Source: Gammaproteobacteria bacterium
GTDB taxonomy: Bacteria > Pseudomonadota > Gammaproteobacteria > Xanthomonadales > Marinicellaceae
Direction of reading: 5' to 3'
Length of the DNA: 64,000 nt
Assembly (NCBI GenBank): GCA_041395445.1
Contig: JAWLAO010000005.1
Location: 62,001-126,000 of the forward strand
Of this stretch, positions 37,618 to 45,294 are shown in pieces (the first letter of the stretch is position 1; every line of letters begins with the position of its first letter). The notes beneath the pieces were generated by a model. It was given only the letters and a program-made list of their open reading frames with translations, did no database searches and was not told where the DNA came from. A program made the translations under genes and the position numbers.

Positions 37618-40236
37618 ATGCTTACAACTTCTGAAATTAGAAAGAAATTTATCGATTACTTTGTTGCACATAAACATGCTGCTGTACCCAGCAGTTCGCT
37701 GGTTCCTGTTGATGATAATACCTTGCTTTTTGTTAATGCCGGCATGGTGCAGTTTAAAAATATGTTTCTGGGAGCGGAAAAGAGAGACTACAACCGCGCG
37801 GTGAGTTCACAAAGATGTGTCCGTGCCGGTGGCAAGCATAATGACCTTGATCAGGTGGGTTACACCGCAAGGCATCATACATTTTTTGAAATGTTGGGAA
37901 ATTTCAGTTTTGGTGATTATTTCAAACAGGATGCGATACGATTTGCCTGGGAGTTTTTAACTAAGGAGTTGAAATTGCCGCAAGAAAAACTGATGGTGAC
38001 AGTTTTTGAAGATGATGATGAAGCAGAAAAAATCTGGATGGAGGAAATCGGACTTCCAAAGGAAAAAGTTGTAAGAATAGGAGCCAAGGATAATTTCTGG
38101 CAAATGGGTGATACCGGCCCTTGTGGTCCTTGCTCAGAGATTTTCTACGATCATGGAGAACATATTGCCGGAGGCCCTCCGGGTTCACCGGATGAAGATG
38201 GCGATCGTTTTATCGAAATCTGGAATTTAGTCTTTATGCAATTTGATCGTCAAACCGATGGTTCTTTGGTTCCGTTACCGAAACCTTGTGTGGATACAGG
38301 CATGGGATTGGAGCGGGTGACGTCAATTTTACAGGGCAAACATAACAATTACGATATTGACTTATTTCAGCATATTATCAAATACATAGCAGAACTATTA
38401 AATGTAAAAGATTTATCCAGTCCATCGTTAAAAGTCATTGCTGATCACATTAGAACCTGTGCGTTTTTGATAAGTGATGGTGTGCTACCCGGAAACGAGG
38501 GTAGAGGATATGTGCTCAGACGCATTATTCGCCGAGCGATTCGTCATGGTTATAAACTTGGAGCAAATGAAACCTTTTTTTATAAGGTCGTCACTCCTTT
38601 GGTTGAAGTGATGGGTGATGCCTATCCTGAACTTAAAAATAATCAAAAACAGATTGAGTCGGCATTACAAAAAGAAGAATTACGCTTTGCTGAGACTCTG
38701 GAAACAGGAATGTCGTTGTTAACAAAAGCAATGGAGTCCATGAAAACGGATGTTATTTCAGGCGAAGTCGCATTTAAACTCTATGACACCTATGGTTTTC
38801 CGCTAGACCTTACTCAGGATGTTGCTCGGGAATCCGGTTTAAAAGTTGATGAAGACGGTTTCAATCAATGTATGCAGGAACAGAAAGATCGTTCTAAAGC
38901 ATCCGGTGGCTTTGATCAAGGCAATCAGCTTCCAAGTGAATTGATAGCCAGTTTGTCAGCAACTGAATTTAGCGGTTATGAAAAACATGAAGACTCTGCG
39001 ACTTTATTGGCAATCATTCAGGATGGAAAACAGGTTGAATCATTGTCTTCTGGTGAATCCGGTATTGTGATTTTAAATCAAACTCCTTTCTACGCAGAAT
39101 CCGGCGGACAAATCGGTGATTCCGGTGAAATTATGACAAATTTTGGCAATTTTGAAGTTTCCGATACTCAAAAAGCTGCCGGTCAGTTCTTTTTACATAT
39201 CGGAAAGATGTCAAAAGGTAAAGTATCGCAAGGGGATGATGTCGTCGCTCGAATTGATTCTCAGAAGCGCGGAAAAATTGTTCTTAATCACACGGCGACG
39301 CATTTGTTACACAAGGTATTGCGTGAACATTTAGGAAGTCATGTACAGCAGAAAGGTTCTATTGTATCGGATGATAAGCTGAGGTTTGACTTTTCGCACG
39401 GCGAAGCAATTAGCCCAGAGCAATTGCGTCAAATTGAAAGCGATGTTAATACTCATATTCGTGCCAATTATCAGGGTCAAACCAAGTTGATGAAATATGA
39501 TGAAGCGGTTAAATATGGAGCGATGGCTTTATTTGGAGAGAAATATGGTGATGAAGTTCGTGTGCTGGATTTCGGTGGATATTCCATCGAACTTTGTGGT
39601 GGAACTCACGCTAAAAACACCGGTGAAATTGGTCTTTTTAAAATAGTCAGTGAGTCCTCAATTGCTGCGGGAATCAGAAGAATTGAAGCTGTGACCGGTA
39701 TTGAGGCAATAAATTATTTGCAAAGTAATGATGAAAAATTAAATAATATCATAGCGTTAACACATTCTTCTCAACAGAATGTAACAACTAAGATTTCTGA
39801 TATTCTGGATAAGAATAAAACTCTTGAGAAAAAACTTCAACAACTTGAGGTGAAGCTGGCAAGTACAGCAGCAAAAGATTTATGGTCGGAAGTTGAAGAG
39901 GAAAATAATAATAACTTCTTATTTAAAGTTCTTGAAAATTTTAAAGTTGAGAATCTTCGGTCTATCGTTGATGATTTTAAATCAAAATATTCTTCAGGTG
40001 TTGTTGTTTTAGCCAATCACAACGAAGATAAAGTTCAATTAATTTGCGCCGTAACATCTAATTTGGTGCAGTCAATCAAAGCCGGCGATATTATCAGAGA
40101 GATATCTGCACAGATTTCAGGCAAAGGGGGTGGAAGACCTGACTTTGCTCAGGGTGGTGGAGTGAGTGATTTAAAAAATCTTCAGCATGTCATGCAACAA
40201 AGTCGGAGTGAAGTAACAAACTTATTAAATATTTGA
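37618..40236 (+). CDS. alaS: Alanyl-tRNA synthetase
   Basis: An 872-residue class II synthetase. N-terminal MLTTSEIRKKFIDYF and motif-type FVNAGMVQFKNMFLG, motif 2 QRCVRAGGKHNDLDQVGYTARHHTFFEM (split across positions 70-97), editing-domain zinc ligands HTATHLLH and CGGTHAKNTGEIGLFKIVSE, then the C-Ala domain ending GKGGGRPDFAQGGG. Length is normal. It precedes csrA as in many gammaproteobacteria. Confidence 0.98.
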   Translation: MLTTSEIRKKFIDYFVAHKHAAVPSSSLVPVDDNTLLFVNAGMVQFKNMFLGAEKRDYNRAVSSQRCVRAGGKHNDLDQVGYTARHHTFFEMLGNFSFGDYFKQDAIRFAWEFLTKELKLPQEKLMVTVFEDDDEAEKIWMEEIGLPKEKVVRIGAKDNFWQMGDTGPCGPCSEIFYDHGEHIAGGPPGSPDEDGDRFIEIWNLVFMQFDRQTDGSLVPLPKPCVDTGMGLERVTSILQGKHNNYDIDLFQHIIKYIAELLNVKDLSSPSLKVIADHIRTCAFLISDGVLPGNEGRGYVLRRIIRRAIRHGYKLGANETFFYKVVTPLVEVMGDAYPELKNNQKQIESALQKEELRFAETLETGMSLLTKAMESMKTDVISGEVAFKLYDTYGFPLDLTQDVARESGLKVDEDGFNQCMQEQKDRSKASGGFDQGNQLPSELIASLSATEFSGYEKHEDSATLLAIIQDGKQVESLSSGESGIVILNQTPFYAESGGQIGDSGEIMTNFGNFEVSDTQKAAGQFFLHIGKMSKGKVSQGDDVVARIDSQKRGKIVLNHTATHLLHKVLREHLGSHVQQKGSIVSDDKLRFDFSHGEAISPEQLRQIESDVNTHIRANYQGQTKLMKYDEAVKYGAMALFGEKYGDEVRVLDFGGYSIELCGGTHAKNTGEIGLFKIVSESSIAAGIRRIEAVTGIEAINYLQSNDEKLNNIIALTHSSQQNVTTKISDILDKNKTLEKKLQQLEVKLASTAAKDLWSEVEEENNNNFLFKVLENFKVENLRSIVDDFKSKYSSGVVVLANHNEDKVQLICAVTSNLVQSIKAGDIIREISAQISGKGGGRPDFAQGGGVSDLKNLQHVMQQSRSEVTNLLNI

Positions 40237-40365
40237 TAAAATACTTCAAATTCCAATTAAAATGTAGTCTAATGCCTGTCCTAGATTTTATGGATAATCT
40301 CACAAAAATAAATATAATAATAATTCCCCAAGAGGAATAAAACAGGATACGTTTAGGAGATATTA

Positions 40366-40566
40366 ATGTTAATTTTAACACGCCGTGTTGGTGAAACTTT
40401 AATGATTGGTGACGATGTCACAGTAACTGTACTTGGTGTAAAAGGAAACCAGGTAAGAATAGGAATCAATGCCCCCAAGGAAATTGCTGTTCACAGGGAA
40501 GAAATCTATGAGCGTATCAGAAATGAGCAAGGAGATGATTCTGAAGAAAATTTAGGGAACGAATAA
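40366..40566 (+). CDS. csrA: Carbon storage regulator CsrA
   Basis: A 66-residue RNA-binding translational regulator. It begins MLILTRRVGETLMIGDDVTV with the RNA-binding L4 and R44-type residues: GVKGNQVRIGINAPKEIAVHREEIYERI is nearly identical to E. coli. AGGAGAT before ATG is a strong ribosome site containing a GGA, so autoregulation as in E. coli is possible. It is followed by tRNA-Ser and tRNA-Arg, the usual order, with the hairpin array in between. Confidence 0.98.
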   Translation: MLILTRRVGETLMIGDDVTVTVLGVKGNQVRIGINAPKEIAVHREEIYERIRNEQGDDSEENLGNE

Positions 40567-40683
40567 CTAATTCACTTTTTTATATTTGAAAGTTGCTTTG
40601 TAAATGAAGCATTGAGAAGTTTTTCCGATTAATAAATAATTCTTATTACACTGTCGGGAAAAATAACCTTAAAGGTTTAATTG

Positions 40684-40708
40684 TTTGGAGAGATGGCCGA
40701 GAGGCTGA
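40684..40708 (+). repeat. Exact copy of the tRNA-Ser 5' end (left 25-bp repeat)
   Basis: Identical over 25 bases to 40835-40859, which contains the first 22 bases of tRNA-Ser plus the three Ts before it. The two copies are 151 bp apart and bracket the hairpin array. The left copy lacks the rest of a tRNA. Confidence 0.9.
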
Positions 40709-40834
40709 CTAAATCGTCTGGAACGATTTGAACAGCCACAGGCTGGCCCGAAGGGTGGAGGACAGGAGTCCGAAATAATGCGCTGCGCCTTGTATGATGC
40801 ATCGCAGATTTACTGTTCGGAGTAAAGATACAAT
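40709..40834 (+). ncRNA. Candidate hairpin-array RNA between csrA and tRNA-Ser
   Basis: A 126-bp stretch without a reading frame that folds as a row of small hairpins: AAATCGT-CTGGA-ACGATTT (40711-40729), CAGCC-ACA-GGCTG (40733-40745, overlapping the alternative GCCA-CAGGC-TGGC), CCC-GAA-GGG (40747-40755), GGAC-AGGA-GTCC (40760-40771), and a longer TGCG/CGCA pair (about 40783-40806). Two loops expose GGA, the CsrA recognition core, and GTGGAGGAC adds unpaired GGA. Its place directly downstream of csrA makes a CsrA-titrating or processed leader RNA conceivable. Its transcription is not shown by the sequence. Confidence 0.45.
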
Positions 40835-40837
40835 TTT

Positions 40838-40928
40838 GGAGAGATGGCCGAGAGGCTGAAGGCGCTCCCCTGCTAAGGGAGTATGGGTTAAAAGCTCATC
40901 GAGGGTTCGAATCCCTCTCTCTCCGCCA
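40838..40928 (+). tRNA. tRNA-Ser(GCT)
   Basis: A 91-nt class II tRNA with encoded CCA. Acceptor GGAGAGA/TCTCTCC, anticodon stem-loop CTCCC-CTGCTAA-GGGAG with anticodon GCT, long variable arm, T loop GGTTCGAATCC. Follows csrA as in E. coli. Confidence 0.96.
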
Positions 40929-41057
40929 TATTCAAAGAGATTCATTTTATGAGTTAATTTGAATTCTTTCTAGAATTATGAAAAAAGTTAATTTCAATTA
41001 ACATTGATATTGACATTAAATGAGCAAATCATCATAATTCGCGTCTGCTTGAAAAAT

Positions 41058-41134
41058 GCGCCCGTAGCTCAGCTGGATAGAGTACCTGGCTACGAACCAG
41101 GCGGTCGGAGGTTCGAATCCTTCCGGGCGCGCCA
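41058..41134 (+). tRNA. tRNA-Arg(ACG)
   Basis: 77 nt, CCA encoded. Acceptor GCGCCCG/CGGGCGC, anticodon arm CCTGG-CTACGAA-CCAGG with anticodon ACG (inosine-modified in relatives), T arm GAGGTTCGAATCC. Pairs with tRNA-Ser in the csrA-linked unit. Confidence 0.96.
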
Positions 41135-41216
41135 ATCAGGCAGAAACTTGTGATTTTTTTCATAAAAGTCATAATTGTCGAAAATGACAAGAAACATTAA
41201 CTCCAGCTAGGTTTTT

Positions 41217-41237
41217 CTACCACTGAAGTGGTGTTTT
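41217..41237 (+). terminator. Possible terminator after the Ser-Arg tRNA unit
   Basis: ACCACT-GA-AGTGGT (41219-41232) followed by GTTTTG; a second small hairpin TTGTC/GACAA lies at 41174-41190. It separates the csrA-linked tRNAs from the Pro-Arg-His-Leu set. Confidence 0.5.
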
Positions 41238-41387
41238 GAAAAATAAGACTTGAATTAATGATAGTTAATGGAAAAACACGGGCTTTTTAATAAATATTTG
41301 GAAAATATCATTGACCTAAGGTTGGATAGTAAATAAAATTCCACGCCTTATTTTGATATGATAGATTTGATAATCTAGGAATATTGT

Positions 41388-41464
41388 CGGGGTATAGCGC
41401 AGTCTGGTAGCGCAACTGCTTTGGGAGCAGTGGGTCGGGAGTTCGAATCTCTCTACCCCGACCA
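41388..41464 (+). tRNA. tRNA-Pro(TGG)
   Basis: 77 nt, CCA encoded. Acceptor CGGGGTA/TACCCCG, anticodon arm CTGCT-TTGGGAG-CAG with anticodon TGG. First of a four-tRNA run (Pro, Arg, His, Leu), the same isoacceptor set as the E. coli argX-hisR-leuT-proM cluster but in a different order. Confidence 0.96.
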
Positions 41465-41474
41465 ATTTGAATAA

Positions 41475-41551
41475 GCGTCCGTAGCTCAACTGGATAGAGC
41501 ATCGCCCTTCTAAGGCGAGGGTTGCAGGTTCGAGTCCTGCCGGGCGTGCCA
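41475..41551 (+). tRNA. tRNA-Arg(TCT)
   Basis: 77 nt, CCA encoded. Acceptor GCGTCCG/CGGGCGT (one G-T pair), anticodon arm CGCCC-TTCTAA-GGCG with anticodon TCT, which reads AGA/AGG codons. Confidence 0.95.
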
Positions 41552-41556
41552 TTTGT

Positions 41557-41633
41557 GGCGGCTGTAGTTCAGTTGGTAGAGCCCAGGATTGTGATTCCTG
41601 TTGTCGCGGGTTCGAGTCCCGTCGGCCGCCCCA
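41557..41633 (+). tRNA. tRNA-His(GTG)
   Basis: 77 nt including the extra G at position -1 opposite C73, the identity element of tRNA-His. Acceptor GCGGCTG/CGGCCGC, anticodon loop ATTGTGATT with GTG. Confidence 0.96.
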
Positions 41634-41712
41634 ATATTCTCAGATTCCAATCGAAAATAATCACATCACATGTCAAATATAGTAGCTTTCTTGTATTTTC
41701 AAGGTAAGCAAA

Positions 41713-41798
<86 letters not shown>

Positions 41799-41827
41799 TT
41801 CATTCGATGTATAACTTTGGAGCAAAC

Positions 41828-43132
41828 ATGCAAATCTCTATAGATAAAAATGAAGGTTTGGAAAGGAATTTAACAGTATCAATTCCTGCAGAAGATATTA
41901 AATCAAAAGTAGCAGATAAACTCAAAGAAATCAGCAAGCAAGTTAAAATCAAAGGGTTCAGACCCGGTCGAGTACCTAACAATGTGCTGAATAATAAATT
42001 TGGAAAACATGCCAGACAAGAAGTTCTTGGTGAAATGATGAACTCAATCATCCAAGACGCTGTTAAAGAGCATGAACTTTCAATTGCCGAAGCTCCTCAA
42101 GTGACCGAAGCCAAAGACTTGGATGATGGTGGTTATTCATTTAAAGCAAAACTGGAAGTTTTGCCGGAAATTCCTGAAATTGACTTCTCTAAAGTTAAAG
42201 TAAAGAATGAAACTGCTGAAGTTGATGACAAAGATGTTGATGGCATGATTGCTAAACTTCAAAAACAAAAGCAAGAGTGGAAAGATTCAAAAGCTGCCAT
42301 TAAAAAGGGAGACTTGGTAACTATCGAGTATGTAGCCAAAAAGGGTAAAAAGAATGTTCACCCTGAGGAAGGAAAAGAAAAAATGGGTATCCTTTTGGGT
42401 GAAAGCGGAGTTCCGGATGAACTTGTTTCTGCAATTGTTGGTATGAAAATTGAAGAAAGTAAATCTGAGGAAATTGAGTTCCCTGAAGCATTCAATGTGA
42501 AACCAATGGCTGGGCAAAAATTAAAAATTGATTTTGAAGTGGTCAGCCATAAACGTGGAAAATTACCTAAAGTCGATGAGGAGTTTGTGAAATCATTTGG
42601 CGTTGACTCAGGTAAAGAAGAAGATTTACGTAATGAAATCGCCGACAATTTAAAACGTGAATTAAAAAACGTCATACAAGCCAAAAATAAAACGGCAGTT
42701 CTGAAAGCATTGCGAGAAGAAGTTAAAGACCTTGCAATTTCAGATAAGATGATTGCTAGAGAAAGCGCAGCTTTAGCACATCAATCAATGGAACAAGCCA
42801 GACAAATGGGAATTCAAAACCCTCCTCATCCGGATCACAAAAACTTTGAAGGTTTGGCAAAAGAAAGAATTCTTAATTCTTTGTTAATCAGTAACATTGC
42901 GAAAAAGCAAAATGTTCAAGTGGATTACACAAAAGTGAGAGAAAAAATCATCGAAATTTCTCAAACCTTTGAAAACCCTTCAGAAATTGTCGAGTATTAT
43001 TACAAAACGCCTGAGTTGTTATCTTCAATTGAGGGTTCTGTTCTTGAAAATCAAGTTATTGACTGGGTTACAGCAAATGTTGATTTGAGCAGTAAAAAAG
43101 TTTCATTTGATAAAATAATGGAATCTGCATAA
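41828..43132 (+). CDS. tig: Trigger factor
   Basis: A 434-residue ribosome-bound chaperone and prolyl isomerase. The ribosome-docking signature is KIKGFRPGRVPNNVL (GFRxGxxP), followed by the FKBP-like middle domain (KGDLVTIEYVAK...) and the helical C-domain. The frame is open upstream into tRNA-Leu, but the true start is ATG 41828 (MQISIDKNEGL), with GGAGC seven bases before. No room for a separate promoter exists between the tRNA and this start. It heads the conserved tig-clpP-clpX-lon-hupB run. Confidence 0.97.
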   Translation: MQISIDKNEGLERNLTVSIPAEDIKSKVADKLKEISKQVKIKGFRPGRVPNNVLNNKFGKHARQEVLGEMMNSIIQDAVKEHELSIAEAPQVTEAKDLDDGGYSFKAKLEVLPEIPEIDFSKVKVKNETAEVDDKDVDGMIAKLQKQKQEWKDSKAAIKKGDLVTIEYVAKKGKKNVHPEEGKEKMGILLGESGVPDELVSAIVGMKIEESKSEEIEFPEAFNVKPMAGQKLKIDFEVVSHKRGKLPKVDEEFVKSFGVDSGKEEDLRNEIADNLKRELKNVIQAKNKTAVLKALREEVKDLAISDKMIARESAALAHQSMEQARQMGIQNPPHPDHKNFEGLAKERILNSLLISNIAKKQNVQVDYTKVREKIIEISQTFENPSEIVEYYYKTPELLSSIEGSVLENQVIDWVTANVDLSSKKVSFDKIMESA

Positions 43133-43154
43133 TTTAATTCTTTCGGAGTCAGAT

Positions 43155-43760
43155 ATGTCTAAGCATGAAGAAATGATGAATTTAGTTCCAATGGTTGTTG
43201 AACAAACTTCCAGAGGTGAGCGTTCGTATGATATTTTTTCACGACTATTAAAAGAAAGAATTATTTTTATGATTGGGCAAGTCGAAGAAAGAATGGCCAA
43301 CTTAATTGTTGCTCAATTGCTATTTCTTGAAGCTGAAAACTCTGAGAAAGATATTTCACTTTATATCAATAGTCCGGGTGGAGTTGTAACTGCAGGAATG
43401 TCAATTTATGACACGATGCAATTTATCAAACCGGATGTGAGTACCATTTGCATGGGGCAAGCAGCCAGTATGGGGTCGTTAATTCTTTCTGCCGGAGCGA
43501 AAGGAAAAAGATACTCATTACCTAATTCAAGAATTATGATTCACCAGTTATCAGGTGGATATCAGGGACAGGCCTCCGATATTGATATTCATGCTCGTGA
43601 AGCCTTGAAATTAAAAACCAGATTGAATGAAGTTATGGCAAAGCACACCGGTAAAACTGTTGAGCAGATTGAGAAAGACACTGATCGTGATAACTTTTTC
43701 AGTGCTGATGAAGCAGTTGAATATGGATTAATTGACAAGGTTATAACAAAACGAAAATAA
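43155..43760 (+). CDS. clpP: ATP-dependent Clp protease proteolytic subunit
   Basis: A 201-residue serine protease subunit. The nucleophile is in MGQAASMGS, the histidine in RIMIHQLSGGYQG, and the aspartate in EKDTDRDNFF. N-terminal LVPMVVEQTSRGERSYDIFSRLL is typical. Forms the two-ring barrel served by ClpX from the next gene. CGGAG lies before the ATG. A terminator follows, so clpX has its own promoter. Confidence 0.98.
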   Translation: MSKHEEMMNLVPMVVEQTSRGERSYDIFSRLLKERIIFMIGQVEERMANLIVAQLLFLEAENSEKDISLYINSPGGVVTAGMSIYDTMQFIKPDVSTICMGQAASMGSLILSAGAKGKRYSLPNSRIMIHQLSGGYQGQASDIDIHAREALKLKTRLNEVMAKHTGKTVEQIEKDTDRDNFFSADEAVEYGLIDKVITKRK

Positions 43761-43777
43761 TCAAACTTTATATCAAC

Positions 43778-43818
43778 AAAAGCCGGTAATTCAAATCATT
43801 GAGTTATCGGCTTTTTTT
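43778..43818 (+). terminator. Terminator after clpP
   Basis: AAAAGCCGGTAA (from 43778) pairs with TTATCGGCTTTT (one G-T pair), followed by a run of Ts around 43811-43818. Confidence 0.85.
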
Positions 43819-44010
43819 ATTTTACAAAGTAACAAAAAATAACTTTAAATTGATGATAATTGCCCCAATAATGGCTGTTGACCAGATTATTGTCAAAAAA
43901 GCGAATTATCTGTAAAAAGAAGGTTCGCATACAAGTTTCAAATTTAGTAGAATGAACTTTGACGATAATGTGAAGTCAAGCAAGTTAATTGGCAAGTTGG
44001 AAATAGAACG

Positions 44011-45291
44011 ATGACAAAGAAAAGAGATGAAGGCAATAAGGATGATTTGAAATACTGCAGTTTTTGCGGGAAGAGCCAAAAAGAAGTTCCTAAGTTAATT
44101 GCTGGTCCAAGTGTTTACATTTGTGACGAGTGTGTCGATTTATGTAATGAAATTATTCGTGAAGAATTTGAGGAAGCAATTTCTGATGAAGAAATGGCAT
44201 TACCTTCACCAAAAACGATTCATCAATATCTTAATGATTATGTGATTGGTCAAGAACATGCCAAGAAAGTACTTTCCGTTGCAGTTTATAATCATTACAA
44301 AAGAGTTCGATCCAATCAAAAAAATAAAAATCACAAAGATCAAGTTGAGCTCTCGAAATCAAATATTTTATTGGTTGGTCCAACAGGTTCCGGTAAAACA
44401 TTGCTTGCAGAAACTCTTGCCAGAGTGCTAAATGTTCCATTCACAATTGCAGACGCTACATCTCTGACGGAAGCTGGCTATGTGGGAGAAGATGTTGAAA
44501 ATATTATTCAAAAACTCCTGCAAAAGTGTGATTACGATGTTGAGAAAGCTGAAAGCGGTATTGTATATCTTGATGAAATTGACAAAATTTCTCGGAAATC
44601 TGACAATCCTTCGATTACTCGTGATGTTTCCGGTGAAGGTGTACAGCAAGCTCTGTTAAAATTGATCGAAGGGACTGTTGCTTCAGTGCCACCTCAAGGT
44701 GGACGTAAGCATCCTCAACAAGAATTCTTGCAAGTAGATACGAAAAATATTTTGTTTATTTGTGGTGGGGCGTTTTCTGGTTTGGAGAAAATCATTGAAA
44801 GACGTTCGCAAAAAACAGGAATTGGATTTTCCGCAGAAGTCAAAAGTAAAAAGTCAGACAAAGAAGAATTGGCTTTATTTACTGATTTACAACCGGACGA
44901 CTTAGTCAATTATGGTTTGATTCCTGAGTTTGTGGGGCGATTACCGGTTGTAGCTACACTTGAAATGCTGGATGAAAAGGCATTAATTAAAATATTGGTA
45001 GAACCGAAGAATGCTATCACTAAACAATTTAAATATATGTTTGAATTGGATGATGTTGAACTCGATATTCGTGACGACGCATTAATCGCAATTGCAAAGC
45101 AAGCCTTGAAACGCAAAACCGGTGCGCGTGGTCTTCGTACGATTATGGAAAAAGCATTGCTAGATATTATGTACGATATCCCTGATATGAAAGATGTTAA
45201 AAAAGTCGTCATTGATCGCGCAGTGATTGAAGAAGGTAATAATCCCATTGTTGTAAGAGACAGTGTCGCAAAAGTAGTGAATGAAAATTAA
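44011..45291 (+). CDS. clpX: ClpX unfoldase
   Basis: A 426-residue AAA+ protein. The N-terminal zinc finger has CSFCGKSQKEV and CDECVDLC. Walker A GPTGSGKTLLA is at about 121, Walker B is IVYLDEIDKI, the ClpP-binding loop is in KTGIGFSAE, and sensor 2 is in KTGARGLRTIME. Full length. It sits 3 bases before lon, so the two proteases may be co-transcribed. Confidence 0.98.
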   Translation: MTKKRDEGNKDDLKYCSFCGKSQKEVPKLIAGPSVYICDECVDLCNEIIREEFEEAISDEEMALPSPKTIHQYLNDYVIGQEHAKKVLSVAVYNHYKRVRSNQKNKNHKDQVELSKSNILLVGPTGSGKTLLAETLARVLNVPFTIADATSLTEAGYVGEDVENIIQKLLQKCDYDVEKAESGIVYLDEIDKISRKSDNPSITRDVSGEGVQQALLKLIEGTVASVPPQGGRKHPQQEFLQVDTKNILFICGGAFSGLEKIIERRSQKTGIGFSAEVKSKKSDKEELALFTDLQPDDLVNYGLIPEFVGRLPVVATLEMLDEKALIKILVEPKNAITKQFKYMFELDDVELDIRDDALIAIAKQALKRKTGARGLRTIMEKALLDIMYDIPDMKDVKKVVIDRAVIEEGNNPIVVRDSVAKVVNEN

Positions 45292-45294
45292 TTT

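Noticed and set aside
40684..40859. Integrative element attachment site in tRNA-Ser
   Set aside because: The duplicated part is the 5' end, not the usual 3' end, and only 126 bp without integrase lie between the copies.
40709..40945. A reading frame antisense to tRNA-Ser (contains GERGIRTLDELL)
   Set aside because: Classic false protein produced by reading a serine tRNA backwards; the same applies to frames at 41308-41552 and 41569-41799 across the other tRNAs.
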